The notes: generated by a model not told the origin, from the sequence alone. Counted from the stretch's first letter, positions 35,791 through 48,341 are shown. The stretch is DNA of 64,000 bases from Siphonodentalium dalli (GCA_032622095.1 CP136064.1:150475819-150539818); one strand, 5' to 3'. Made by a program: numbers and translations.

Positions 35791-36353
35791 GCCCCACAGG
35801 AAATGGTTACGGAGCAGTGTTCCGAGTAACGCAATGAACAAACCCAGTGATTTGTGCACGGTGACAACGGCGAAATGAAAGTCTCGATTCGTGTCATGAA
35901 AATGACTAAATGATACTTTTTATACAGTTTTTTTTGCAAATTCCTTGCTAGATTGAAATACAATGGAGATAAACCCTTCGTCCCAGTTGGCTGCCAAAAT
36001 GGCGGCCTAAACTCGAATATTTGAAGTTTTTGCCTAATATCTTAGATATCAGTTCCTGTTGTTTGATAATGGTTGAGACTTCCGACTTTGATTAGATTTA
36101 TTCATGTTAATTCAGCATTGGACCAATGAATGGTACCATAAATGGGGTCCCAGACTCATCCCCACCCTCAAAAATTCGTTTTTTCAGAACACGGTATAAA
36201 ATTTCACAAAAATCGCCATTGGGATTCCAGTCATATATCAACAAGAAATGGACAATGTAAGTTGGGCATACCAACATGAGGTAGTTTTCATGTCATTGAT
36301 CATTGATGAAATTCACTCAATGTGTAGTAGATATCGGTGCGTCTATATATTTA

Positions 36354-36642
36354 CTAGAATGTTTCTGTCCATATGTATATACCCTCAGTCGCATGACACA
36401 GAATTGTCACATGGAGTGTGAAGGGTATACAATGTACGTGCGGAATTTTAATTTTTCCTCTTGATATTGAAGAAAATAATTTTAAACTATCTAGCTCCGA
36501 TAACCAACTTGCCCACCCATTAAGTAAACCCCAGATTATTCGCTCTTCCTTCCTGTCCTTTCCACTTTCCAGCTTCGCCATCACTGGGTGACCCATTATA
36601 GCCTGATGCTTCCGGACTAGACCACCGATGCCCATATATTTG
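36354..36642 (-). CDS. possible exon, unknown gene
   Basis: A minus-strand acceptor (gactattcatttccag) at 36643 opens a frame beginning KYMGIGGLVRKHQAIMGHP and VMAKLESGKDRKEERI, then less natural sequence to a stop at 36354. The first 35-50 codons look protein-like and basic. The true 3' edge is unclear; GGG|GTTTAC at 36530 is a weak donor. No family is recognised. Confidence 0.25.
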
Positions 36643-36742
36643 CTGGAAATGAATAGTCATTGTAAGTAGAAATATTGACACTGTGTTTTTAAAAAATCCA
36701 GATTTGTACGCAATTTAATTTCTTTCTAATTAATTTCCAGAT

Positions 36743-36919
36743 AGTAACCTCGTAATAAGTGGACATGGTGTTGGATCCTGCAGTAGATACTGCTTCGTTG
36801 GAACATTACGCGCTGAAATGATTGTGGTAGTAGATATTATTGGCAACATGTTTAATGAGTCTGTCATCGTTAGCTCACAACCGAAGTGTTGTTTCGGCTT
36901 TCCTCTGAGCAGAACTTAA
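36743..36919 (+). CDS. possible exon, unknown gene
   Basis: After a pyrimidine-rich acceptor (ctttctaattaatttccag) a 58-codon frame reads SNLVISGHGVGSCSRYCFV, RAEMIVVVDIIGNMFNES and ends in TAA near 36919. The hydrophobic VVVDII core is protein-like. It is close to, and on the opposite strand from, the candidate at 36354-36642, so at most one is likely real. No family is recognised. Confidence 0.2.
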   Translation, partial: SNLVISGHGVGSCSRYCFVGTLRAEMIVVVDIIGNMFNESVIVSSQPKCCFGFPLSRT

Positions 36920-37710
36920 ATTTAGACAATTTTCGGTGGCCATTTTAGTAGCCATCTTAGAATTTTGAATCGTGATTGGCTACTCATACCCACAAAAACA
37001 TATTGATTTCAATCAATGATGTATATTGGTGCCGAAATGGTCAGAACATACCGTGTATTTGTTAAAATTTATCGACTAGCAAATAGCTGTAACTTCAATT
37101 AAGTTTTGATGATTTTATTTTGATATTATTTGTGTTTATATTCTGTAGATTACACTTTCTTTTAATGGATCCCAATCGACACTCCCTTTAAAAATATATC
37201 ACAATTTACTTCTCCAAAATTTTAGATCACAGAACAATCACATTGTATCATAAATGGTACATAGCTTTTAATTTTGTTATAACATACTTGAAGTTGATAC
37301 TAGACCATATGATGTGATTTTTCTGGGGTTTAACATTTTGTAGAAGTATATTATGTTAGGTAGTACTATAGTTGTGCAAACCAGTCCCACACGGACTGGA
37401 TGACGGACATAATTATTGCAAATGCATCAAAAATGTGGTCGATGTTTGACTCTTTATACTGTACTATAAAACATACATATTCGATTGATAATGATTTTTT
37501 AATCTCCAGAACACCACCATACATAGTATAGGGACAGATGTCAGCCATATTAAATATGCTAAGCTTTCGAGAATTTATCAGTTTTTATTGTACACTGTGC
37601 TATCCAAACAATATTATCAACCTTCAAAATGTAAATATATGCTGCATCGAACATCCACAAGAGTTTTGTTTCATTTTTGCAATCATGTTGTCTTAATAGC
37701 TTGTAAAGAA

Positions 37711-38050
37711 GGAGCTCCATTGCCCAGTGGTTAGTCCGTCTGACTTGTATTCGCTGTCAACACATCGAGACATGTTCACAGCACTTGGCGGTCAAATGCA
37801 AGTTTCACATAACAGTGGCTTGTCCAGAATTATCAGCGTGCAATTGTGAAGTCGTACGTTGTTCGAATTACGTGCCAAGTTGATGTGATCCTTGAGCAAC
37901 GTTGCTCATACTGTGCATTAAAAAGGGTACCTGATTATGAGCAGTGTAATATCTTGTCAGTATGCTAGTCACATTGTGGCTGTACCTCCCCCTTCCCCGG
38001 GGAGCAGTAGATGGCTACTGAGTGTTCAGGCTCATCAGGGTAATAATTGT
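37711..38050 (+). repeat. tRNA-derived SINE
   Basis: Starts ggagctccattgcccagtgg with a box A-like cagtggttagtccgtctgac and a weak box B region, followed by an unrelated body (attatcagcgtgcaattgtg, gtgatccttgagcaa, gggtacctg) and an end near ctcatcagggtaataattgt. Length about 340 bp. Polymerase III-type head plus conserved body fits a tRNA SINE. Confidence 0.65.
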
Positions 38051-39088
38051 CAGTTTAAATGTTCGATTAAAACTAGTTAAAATAAATTTAATAAGTTTAA
38101 TTGCTTGCCTTTCTGTAATAAATAACCTACCCAATTAGTCATAAAATTCAAATGGCAATTTCCTTCCCAATGGTAACCCTTACAAACAACACAGTAAACT
38201 GGACCCGACATGCCCCTTTAACTCTTTCAAACCGGCAGTCCGCTAAAGCGACCACAACGACCGGGAATAATACAATATTTCCAGAGATATACAAATGATT
38301 TTATCGCTTAGCGACTTGTATATCCTTTGGGTGATATTCGGTATCAATACTAATTTATTGGTGTGCATGAATACCTAGCATGTACGCCATCAAGAGAATT
38401 TCTGGGCCTAAAAATAGACAGCACCTGTATGACATCACGATTACTATTTTGGGGTTGCCTAAATATTGTTGATGCAATACTGCCGACAGGTGTGATATTT
38501 TGAGTCACATTTCGATTTTGGTGTATTGTTTATCACAAACATACACAGATAACATTATTATTATTACGTTTATGAAATAAAGAAGTTAATGTTGCCCTTT
38601 CTAACGATGTTTTATTTGTGGTATCCATCTAATGTCTCCTATTTTCATCAAATCATTGTGCCACACAACGACGCGACTTTAATAATAATAGCTGCACGTG
38701 CATATTATAAACATGACATTGACATTCATAATCATTTTGGGAATCTGATCAGGACATTGGCAGTTGTTTTATTTGGAATGTTACTCATAATTCCTCAGCA
38801 TACTGACAAGTAAATCCCTGTGGGTCTAAAATAGCTAAATGTGGGAGTATGTGTCTGTTTTGGTCAAATAGCGTCAATAGGTTACTACTGGTCTCCTATT
38901 GCCTTTGATAAAGCAATTATTTTCAATGAACCGATTGGTAACAAAATTTTAAACCATGGAGGGTGTCATCACAACGACGTTTATACACCACACTTGTAAA
39001 GAATGACACATACATGTATGTGTTTGTAGAAAACATTGATATACGAAGTTGTTATCCAGATACATGTGACTATAGTATATATTGGGGT

Positions 39089-40200
39089 TAGAGGTGCCAC
39101 GATTATTTATTTTGATAATCGATCGTCAATAATCGACTATAATCGATTAATCGTACATAATAATAATAACATCAGTAGAAGTATTCCGTAATATGGCCTA
39201 TTGCCATATTGACTGGGTGCTGGTTAACTACTATTGCTGCTTGTTTGAGGCATCGGCTGATGTAATTTTTGTGTCAATAAAGTGCATCATAAACCACCGG
39301 TAATGACTAATGAGCACAATGTGTTCAATACAAGCACAGTTCTCGGCGATGTCATGGTTATAATATTTGTGAGTTCATTGGAACGAACGTGGCGATTAAT
39401 TTAACAGCCAAACATACAAGCAATATAAAAGTAAGAATGCACGACGGACCGACGGTGGTTCCTAAAAAAAGGAATCTAATGTTACGGAAACTATAAGTTT
39501 CAGCGAACTTCCAGAGCATGGATAACAATTACAAAGGTGGGCCCCTGCCCGCAAATTTCAGGACTCAGAACAAGTTAAGTATTTGGTAATAGTTAATTTC
39601 ATTTAGCAGTCACCACATTATAAGCGATAGCCTGTACTAGTAACATCTAAGTATACTTATCCAAACAAAGTATACTTGCTGCAAATGACACCGCCGAGAA
39701 TATCGCTGATTAAAATGCCGTAGGTTCCCTGATTTCGAGAGAATGTCAATCAACTCCCCTTTGGTCCAATGAGATTCAAGGGCGAGGGCATTCAGTTCAC
39801 TGACAGTCAGCCCATTTCAAAGACGTAGTGCCACCTTTCTTGTGGAAATATACAACGATGTCGGCATAAGTTCAAAGCTGCAGTGCCGCCATCATGGCGC
39901 CATGCAATTTGAAGAATATACAATGACTCGAAGAGTAACCATGTCATCAAATGAATTGCCGGCTGTTTGCAACATATACTAGTAGTACTCAAGTTGTCGG
40001 AATCTCTTTGATACATGATCAAATGTTGTTAACCCCTCGGTTGTATATTAAACTGTGTAAAACAATCAGGGTATTCAACAATAACTGGCATTTTCCAACG
40101 TCCGAAATAAATAACGCAGATTAATCGACGACGGAAATGGTAATCGATTATCAGCTTTATCAACGGTTCATCGATTATACGATTAATCGTGGCACCCCTA
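39089..40200. mobile_element. non-autonomous hAT element
   Basis: The ends tag(a/g)ggtgccacgatta are inverted, and the 8-bp word attggggt flanks both (39081-39088 and 40201-40208). An 8-bp target duplication and this terminus are classic hAT. Subterminal atcgatta/taatcgat words are repeated at both ends. The 1.1-kb interior has no transposase that I can see. Confidence 0.9.
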
Positions 40201-40849
40201 ATTGGGGTTCAATGTCCCTTCTTGGTTCTTACCTGCACACACCTGATATATCATTTAGATGTGACGCCCCCAACTGGTATATAACAAATTGAAGGTCACT
40301 TGTTAACGATCATAAACATGCAGTTTGCCATACCCCAACATCACTCTAAAGGTGGTGCTTCAGCAATACATCAGGGACACATAATTTTACTTAGGCAAGC
40401 TGATAATCAAGGGTTCTGGGACATCTATATCTGTATATTCAGGGATGAAAGGGGGGGCACTATTCGCAAGACCACGCAGTGACTGACTGTGCCGAGCCAT
40501 GGTTGTTAATCGATTATTGTATAAATTGCTGTATAATTGTACCAATCACCACACCCCCATGCGAAAAGTTATTTCGCAATAAGGTCAAAATATACCTGTG
40601 TTTCTGGTACAATGCAAAAACAAAAAACAATAGGGGCGGGCATGTGGCTTTTGAAATAATTTTCTTTTTTCATTTTCATTTCAACTTTGCTAAAAATAAA
40701 TATGATTTGTAATGTACTATAAAATAATACAACTAAGTACATAATATTCGAATATACATGTAGTGTAATTTATTGTTTTATTGAATAAAACATGACAAAA
40801 TTAATTTGATTCAGCTGTGACCTAATTGAAGTGTGGTATAATTTCCAGT

Positions 40850-41000
40850 TTAACGCGATGTGTCCATTTTTTCGGAAATGAATCAGTTTACGACAAACTG
40901 GAACAACCTGACAGATCTATATGTGACAGCTAACTCCCTAGATCAATTCAAATCATATCTCAACGATAGCTGGAGAGGAAAACAAAATAAATTTTATTTT
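40850..41000 (+). pseudogene. LINE reverse-transcriptase C-terminal remnant
   Basis: The plus-strand frame reads TNWNNLTDLYVTANSLDQFK followed by SYLNDSW. This matches the conserved '(D/E)WN.LP..VV.A.SLD.FK..L' tail that closes the ORF2 of many non-LTR retrotransposons. The expected upstream FFPRT region is degraded (IFSEMNQF). Only this tail is left, consistent with 5'-truncated integration and decay. Confidence 0.65.
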
Positions 41001-41734
41001 AATTTCTATAATTGCGCAAACAAAAATAAAGTGAGCTTAAGAAGACAAGTAGCCAATACAAGCGAAAGCTTAACACAGGCTGAAGGTCAAAGGGAAATCA
41101 AAGGTAAAATACAAGGAAAATAAAATCAGTAAAATGAAAACCGTCGGGGGTGCCGGAATAGGGGCGGGCGGGTCACCAGAAACACAGGTCTTTTTTTAAT
41201 TTGGCCGAAAAGTTGTCAGGTGACCACATATTTAAATTTGGGTAATACACTGGTCTAAATGTGAACATATCACCGTTATATTCCTAATAAATATATTCAG
41301 CAAACATAGCAAACGCATGCTTAACTGTTCTGTGAATAGACGGTTAGACCCAATAAAAATGGTCATCAAATGCATGCTTAACTGTTCTATGTACTTGATC
41401 ATTTTAGCATGAAACTGAAATAGCGAATTCGTCACAAAACGTTCTATCTGAAAACAGAAAAGTGCAAATTGCTATTAAAAAAAAAAGCTAAAGTAAATTT
41501 AAGGTCTTCAGCACAGGCCTTCTAAACAGTGACTAAGATCTTAATAAATAAAAATTTTATGCATCTATTCTCTATCAAATATTAAGAAAAGAGACAGGTA
41601 TGCATAAGAAAGTTTGTAAATTTACAAATATCGACCCAATATTTTTCAAAGTGTTCAAAACTTTTCAAATATTATATTTTACCACTCTATTATAATCCAA
41701 CATGTGCCTCTAATTACGAGAAACACGAATCCGC

Positions 41735-41930
41735 TGTCAAAACTGTCGTAGGACGCCCTCTTCTCCGGCATTTTAGATGGTATATTTCGTCCGTTATTTT
41801 CACTAAGATGGCTCCGATGTGGTCCCCAAAGTTGACACAACCGGAAGCGAAGAAATGTTGGGTCTCATTAAAGGAATACCGGCGAAGGCCGTCGGTGACT
41901 GAAGGAGTCCCGTAGGTGTAAAACAAAATG
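41735..41930. promoter_or_regulatory. CpG-rich promoter-like patch with divergent start codons
   Basis: About 200 bp with many CG dinucleotides in an otherwise CpG-poor region. On plus, cactaagATGGCtcc (a YY1-like AAGATGGC overlapping a start) opens MAPMWSPKLTQPEAKKCW..., 36 codons to a TAG; a ccgtcg|gtgact donor lies inside. On minus, ATG at 41777 opens MPEKRASYDSFDSGF. An ETS core (ccggaag) is at about 41839. This looks like a bidirectional promoter; no product can be named. Confidence 0.3.
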
Positions 41931-43139
41931 AGTTCTTTGTTATTAATGACACAAAAAATAAACAACTCCGGCTAAACTAAAGCAGGGTGAGTGTGTCGAC
42001 GACTGGATATTTGAGATCCAGCATAATATTTATTTTTTAAGCCGCTAGTCTCCGTTGGACTTCAACAGTATTCGGCGGACTTCTTTTGAGTGACCGTTTC
42101 AATTTCAAATTCATTTATCACGGGATTCTATCGTGGTCCGATGGAAATACAAAATGGCTAAAAACAAGTGACATTTGTTGAATAATCGACATGATACAGG
42201 TGAGATACATTGATTCTGCCAATGGCATACGTTTCTTCAAAAATAGAGGCACCAGTTGCTGTAAAAACATCGCAGTTTAAATTACTGTATGATAAAATCG
42301 ACTTTAACCTATTTATTTTATCGACAATGATGACATGACCAAATTTCGGACAGAATTTTATATGCATACCTGGTCAATTTATTAAAGGTACGGTAAGTGG
42401 ACTAATTACTTCAAAAATCTATAATATCACTCAATCATCACTGTTTAGAATATGTCTTCAGCTTTGATATTCGACAACAACAGATAGTTATTTCACATGA
42501 TTGACCTAAAATGTGTTTAACATTTCGTCTTTTAGATCTATAAATATATGCATTGGATGTCAAAAAACTCAAATCGAATTTCCCAACAAAAAAAGAAAAG
42601 CCACATATAGAACATTTTAACACCGACAGGTCGACCAGTACTAGCCTGATCCATCGAAATTAGGTGACCAGTATTTCGGCAACAAAATTCACCTGAGGGG
42701 AATAATAATGGTCGATATATGATTGCAGCATTGTGCTGCTATTACTAGCTAATGAAGATGTGATGGGCGTTCGCCCCCTTGGTGGAGGATAATAACCAGA
42801 ATTTTGCAATTTGTTCATCAGCAAAATGCAACAAGTTTTTTAGCTGACACTTCCTGTTCTAAATATAGAATTTTAAACGTCACCAAACTAGGGAAATCCC
42901 GAATGGCGCGAAAACCCATGGCAACATATTTTCGCGGGACAAACTTCTTCTACTTTGACGATAACTACCTCAAGTACCTCAAATATAAATAATGTTCACG
43001 GTTATTTGGGTCTAGTCCGATCTAAGAATATCCAGTATTAGCAATTAAATGCAAGACGCTTACTATATATGGCAAACTGAAATAATTCATGAATTTTTAA
43101 TTGCAAAATTCTGAACAATGTGAACATTTGAAAAAAATA

Positions 43140-43640
43140 TATAGGCCTAGCTATATAGACCTATAGATATAGGCCTAATACCGTAGGCCTATATATTCCG
43201 GTAATTTTGTCCACACAATGTTCAATGAATAAAATTTACGTTGACTTTTCCAAATGTCCGATAATTTGGCCATAACTATCATTTTCGGGTCCGTTCATAC
43301 CCAGGGATTAATGTTTTGGTAGGCCTACAAATATCGACATCGTGGGAAATTAATTTTTTCCAGATTTCGACTCCTAAATTTTAGTTTTGGTATCTTTTTA
43401 TTTCTACAAAAATTTACATTCATCATTCATTTTGTTTTATACGTAGGCCTACAATTGATCCACCCATTGTATTAAGATGCGAGCAAATTCGTAGGCCTAT
43501 ATGCCTATACCATGTAGGGTAGCTAGGCTGCAATGTTTTATTTAATTTATAATTTAATTCTAGCATTTTCTTCTAACAGGGGATGCTAATATTACAATTT
43601 ATAATTTCTGGAAAACCTTCTAAGGCCTAACATATTGTTT
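43140..43640. repeat. cluster of TAGGCCTA-type palindromes
   Basis: Seven copies of taggccta or aggcct(a) occur in 500 bp (near 43143, 43173, 43189, 43322, 43446, 43493, 43623), several embedded in gtaggcctata. No transposon ends frame them. Function unknown. Confidence 0.7.
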
Positions 43641-43904
43641 AAATATTAAATAATTTGGTCGTATCTTCATGTTTCCCCAAATTTGACATCCACATGTAGA
43701 AATATTTTAACTTACATAATGATATTGGATGCCGATAGTTTATATAGACTAACGGCATATTCAACAAATGAAGTTATTTAGCTATGCCTATACATTTATG
43801 CGCATGTATAGCTATATTGCAGTGCAGTTTTAATTTTCTGTCACGACGAAATTTCCAATTAACTATAGGCATCTGTATATCACAATCTAATCTGTATATG
43901 TCGG

Positions 43905-43960
43905 CGTGATGTACATCCGCGAAGGCGGAAGTGAGCGTGCGCTATATTTAAAAACGTGTC
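43905..43960. promoter_or_regulatory. ETS-type site in a small CpG patch
   Basis: cgaaggcggaagtgagcgtgc contains a strong ETS core (GCGGAAGTG) with several CpGs, followed by an AT-rich tatatttaaa. Promoter-like, but no exon could be tied to it. Confidence 0.25.
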
Positions 43961-45324
43961 GTTATATATCAAAATTTCAACTCACTACTTCCATTTGAAA
44001 GAAATCCTTTATATTATAGTGCGATCCTTCAGTGATAAACCGCGATAAATAACAACAATACACATGCCAATCTTATATCCCAATCTCAAAAATAAATAAT
44101 TCCAACCTGTATCACTTTTTCCAGACGTTGATCCCTGTCTTCTAGCGTAGTCATTTGTCCATAAGGGAAGAATGCCAAGTCGTCTATTTACAACAAAAAC
44201 GTCAAGAACAAGTACAATAACAGTTATGAAAAGTCCGATTCTTATCCAACTGAATGTCGCCTTGTTACTCTATTGAGACTCGAGCAAGCTCAATATATAG
44301 ACAGCCTGACAAGTTCCTACCTCGATTAAGTCAGCACAACAAACCGATAGAGGGACAAGTCTCTGCCTGTAAATCTAGACAATCCGCTTAGGGGTTATGG
44401 CAATGCATTCGATCAACTATCGGATATTAGCTATATGTGTATTATGGATAAACAATATGGTAGTAACGATGGGAAATTTGTCAATATATTTATACAGTAA
44501 ATCATGTCAATGTACCAGGTATATACTCTGCGAATTGTTTGTATTATGGAATCAGGTCTGTTGCATGCCATTATATATTTGAAAAATAGCATTCGATATG
44601 ATCAAATCGAATAACGAGCGCAGGATTGTTCTATACATATATACCGATTAAATACAAATGACATCGAGCAAGCACCAAACATTGGCAAACAACGAGGCGT
44701 GTATATGGTCGTATCTATATATTTTATATATTCGGTTTGGAGCAACTCTTTACAGATGATCTATCCAGGCCACAGTTACAACATAATTTGTATAAATCAC
44801 GATTTCAAGACTAGGAATAGATATATTGTGAATAAAATACAATTAAAACTGAAAATTATCTGTTTATATAACTTTATAAAGCCATAATAAACTTATTTAT
44901 TTCGATCGTAATTCGCGGTAAGTCTCTTTGACGATCTGCTATTTTCCTCCACCCATTGAGGCATAGAATATAATAAAGCAAGGCAGAGTTCAGTCTTCTA
45001 GTGGGAGAGTTCTGGGTTATGGGAGATGGTAACACCGAGACTGGGTAATGGGAGAGGGGCTAATATGAATCGTACGTGACACATAGTGGAGCAACCACAC
45101 ATGGTGTGCCTCAAATTTGCCTTTTTTTCGGCGACATAACGCTAAGAATAATTTATGTAACACCACGCAGTGGTCACGACGGAGACGACATGCCAACTTG
45201 ACAAGACATGTCGCGGATTGTAAAAATCTTGTATGGATTCTCGTCATGACCTCTTCATTTTTCGTTTTCATTAAGCGAACCAACGAAATTTTTATCGCAA
45301 TGCTTCATTTCCAATTCCGCGTTT

Positions 45325-45375
45325 TTGCAATCTCCACACGGTTGCTAACCGGAAGTCACGTGACAATTTCTCCAA
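45325..45375. promoter_or_regulatory. promoter-like cluster: X-box half, ETS, CACGTG
   Basis: ggttgctaaccggaagtcac followed by gtgac combines an RFX-like half site (GTTGCTAACC), an ETS core (CCGGAAGT) and a USF-type palindrome (TCACGTGA). Overlapping ETS and CACGTG sites are typical of housekeeping or bidirectional animal promoters. The flanking 45020-45400 is relatively CpG-rich, with 88- and 96-codon frames on opposite strands that I do not recognise. Confidence 0.45.
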
Positions 45376-45481
45376 ATTATATACCCGCGATCTTGAAAAA
45401 TCACTGATGGACATAGAAACAAATATATGACGTCATTCACCTGCCTTAGGTATAAGCACCCTTGGTGGTTGCTATAATACG

Positions 45482-45786
45482 CGAGATCACTGAGTCGCGG
45501 TCATATTGGATTCACCCAGCATCCGTTTCGCGGTTTAAGTGCTATATATAGGTAAAAGTTCTGGAGGTGCATTCCATATATTGAACTTTTGAATATTCAC
45601 GATTCCATATATGGAATTCATGAATATTCAAAAGCTCCATATATATATAGGCCCTATGGAATCACGCATATTCAAAAGTTCCATAATTATATGGAATGCA
45701 CCTCCAGAACTTTGACCTGTACATAGCACTTAATCCGCGGAACGGGGGCTGGATGAATCCAATATGGCCGCGACTCCGTGATCTCG
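45482..45786. repeat. 305-bp fold-back element
   Basis: Arms of about 140 bp pair around a centre near 45634: cgagatcactgagtcgcgg at the left end corresponds to ccgcgactccgtgatctcg at the right, and agttctggaggtgcattcca near 45564 corresponds to tggaatgcacctccagaact near 45692. Inner AT-rich arms contain gaatattcac. Arms are imperfect, so it is not an artefact of inversion. Probably a fold-back MITE. Confidence 0.9.
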
Positions 45787-46653
45787 ATTATAGTGGGGTT
45801 CCAATGTTTTCTTTCTCCACTACCCATATAGACATGACTAAATCTAGATCACCGAGATCATAGATATATTTATTTATCTTCAAAGTATAAGAGAAAGTGA
45901 TAAATAAAAACATTTGCTGAAAATTATCGAATATATTTAAAAATAATTCATTCAGCGATTGCCCAGGCATACATTATATTGACGCATGTTAAATGGCGTA
46001 TGTACTTTAAACAAACAAATTACAAACATAACTTATACTGTATAATTATGTGTCATTTACATTTTTTTTTTCTGATGACAGTTCGGCTATATATATCAAC
46101 GCCCCTAATATATACCTATAACTGAGTATATATCGGGATCCATACATATGCGGTTGTATATATGTGCTTTGAAATAAATGACCCAACTCTTAGGAGCGGA
46201 AGTCAACAAGCTTCATTATTTATTGACCATAAACGTGCATTAGCCAGCGTGGCGTTTCGTCGTTCTATTGTATGGGCAGAATACGTTATAGATTTATATA
46301 AACAATGACTTCAATATCACCATATAATTACCTACCATCGGAGGAATTAAGTTGTTTTACGGGCGGTCAATATCGCCATTTTGTCTTGAGTCTGAAGGCA
46401 CAAGGAACGTTTAATGTAGTGACTATAGCACTTAATTCCAATGGGTTGGCGCATATGGCTTCCACTTCGCCATAAAGCCGGGGATTTAATGTGAGACACA
46501 ATAATGGCAAATAGAACTAGGTTAAAATGATCAAGCCGAGCGTGTATATATTAATTAGTTTAACGGAACAAAGAATCCATGCATAACACACATAAAGGGG
46601 CGAATGACAATCATATATAAAGGGGGGGGGGTGAGTGGGGATATACATGTAGA

Positions 46654-46654
46654 G

Positions 46655-46731
<77 letters not shown>
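46654..46731. repeat. (AG)n microsatellite
   Basis: Roughly 75 bp of nearly pure GA dinucleotides. The 74-89 codon minus-strand frames made of SLSLSL are shadows of this run. Confidence 0.97.
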
Positions 46732-46733
<2 letters not shown>

Positions 46734-47059
46734 AACTGCATGGCAGGAGAGAGGTGCCATGGCGAGAATAGATGAGGCTGGTGAGAACAGAGGTGAGGCT
46801 GGATGGAGGGAGCGAGATGGTGAGTTTAATGGCAGTAACACTAATACAACGTGCGAGACTCGATTGCTCCGTCGGCGCAAAGTTTGATCAATTGAATTGT
46901 CAAGTCAGGCCTTTAGCGCCAAAAAGGAGGAACACGAATGAACAACTATGTGTTTTGGCGGGGAATTTATCCAGTGAATAACACCACTTGATTACATTTG
47001 AATAGTCTATGGTCACGGTCTGGCATTTAACCAAGTTAAATCCTCATGCTCTCTTTATA

Positions 47060-47413
47060 TCAACTTGATATAATTTGAGCGCTATCATTGTGATGCCGAT
47101 ATAAGTATTTTATACATTCTAGCTCGCTTTCTATTTTATACTTCACTGTTTGATATACGACAATTTGTCGCCATTCAAATCTCGTTCCGTCGTTCAAATT
47201 CTCCGTCCCAATAGCAGCTTCAAAAGATTCAATGTGGAAAAGAAAAGCGGTTGGTTTGTCGTCACGTGCAATACTGATAATCAAAAATGTATAGTTTTCT
47301 TTTTCTGCCATGCATTTTCTTTTGTATGTTAAACAAATTTGTGGATGCATTTCCGCAGAAATTATATATGATCGTGTCAGAACAATTCGGATTACGATAT
47401 ATATGCTTGGCAA
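47060..47413 (-). CDS. uncharacterised open frame, possible terminal exon
   Basis: A 117-codon minus-strand frame. A fair acceptor (ttttgattatcag) near 47275 would give a terminal exon starting ARDDKPTAFLFHIESFEAAI and GTENLNDGTRFEWRQIVV, ending in TGA. Charged and natural-looking, but no motif is recognised, no poly(A) signal was seen just downstream, and an overlapping plus-strand frame looks almost as good. Confidence 0.2.
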   Translation of the reverse strand: MPSIYIVIRIVLTRSYIISAEMHPQICLTYKRKCMAEKENYTFLIISIARDDKPTAFLFHIESFEAAIGTENLNDGTRFEWRQIVVYQTVKYKIESELECIKYLYRHHNDSAQIISS

Positions 47414-48147
47414 TCATGGAAAGTGAAAGAGCTAACGTCGTGTGCTGTATACACTTAGCAGAGAATCGGGCCACAATCGATACATATTTTCCTTGGAAAT
47501 TTCAGTAATAAATTGGGGTTTTAACAATTAATGATTTCTGAAAGTGTATCATGACAATCCACAGCTCATGTGCTATAATTTACCCCGCCAGACAAACGTT
47601 TATATAAATTATGTTTTTAACTAATTTAAAATCAAAACCGCTTTGGTTTAGAGACTTTATTGGTGACGTACTGACGTAGTTTCCTCTGGGCATGAGAATG
47701 CTGTTGGAAATTCGGAAATGAGCCAATCCACAGATTTCGTCCTTTTGTAACCACGCCATTAAATTGGAATTTCCATTTCACTTTCCTAGCTCTTCAATTA
47801 GCCTGTAATGACATCAAATTGCTTCCGTTCGTTTACAAAAAGGTTCGGAATGGAGTTAACTTTTTTGCTCCCAATATCTACTATTATTTCACTTTGTTTG
47901 TGATACACATACATTTTATAAAGCCCGAATTTGGCAAAATGGTTCTGGAAGAAATAAAGAATGCAGAACTACATAATAACCCCTAAAGCTTGTCTCATAA
48001 TATATGGACCATTGGTTCCTACAGCAATTAAACTAAAAAATAAATTCCAAATTCGAATTATTTTCCGATCGGTCCATTTAAACATATCTTAATTCCATTA
48101 CCCAATGACCCACCTCTACAACCATTAACCAAATACACCTGGTTGGC

Positions 48148-48341
48148 TCAGTAAAGATGATTTAACTGCTCAATCTTGCAGTAGTTTCGATCACATTCAC
48201 AAATCTGAGTCCCATTAATCACAGTCCTTTTCACGCCAATTCTGAGTTCAATCGTCCTGCATGGTGAGTATACAGCGAATTTAGTAGCTTCGTTGATATC
48301 GATTCGCGACGCAAGTCCCCAAAAAGTTCCACCCTTTTTGG
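48148..48341 (-). CDS. possible terminal exon, Cys-containing peptide
   Basis: A minus-strand acceptor (aaaattgggcttaacag) precedes a 63-codon frame ending in TGA at 48150-48148. It reads KKGGTFWGLASRIDINEATK, then YSPCRTIELRIG and NGTQICECDRNYCKIEQLNH. An N-glycosylation-like NGT and a C-E-C-x3-C cluster near the end suggest a secreted or extracellular protein, distantly like Ly6/uPAR-type ends; that is inference. No upstream exon or signal peptide could be identified. Confidence 0.35.

Noticed and set aside
38218-38260. Another piggyBac-like left end (TTAA ctctttcaaaccgg)
   Set aside because: No matching right terminus followed by TTAA within several kilobases; the similarity is only a few bases.
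46517-46880. SLSLSL-rich frames
   Set aside because: Translation of the (AG)n microsatellite.
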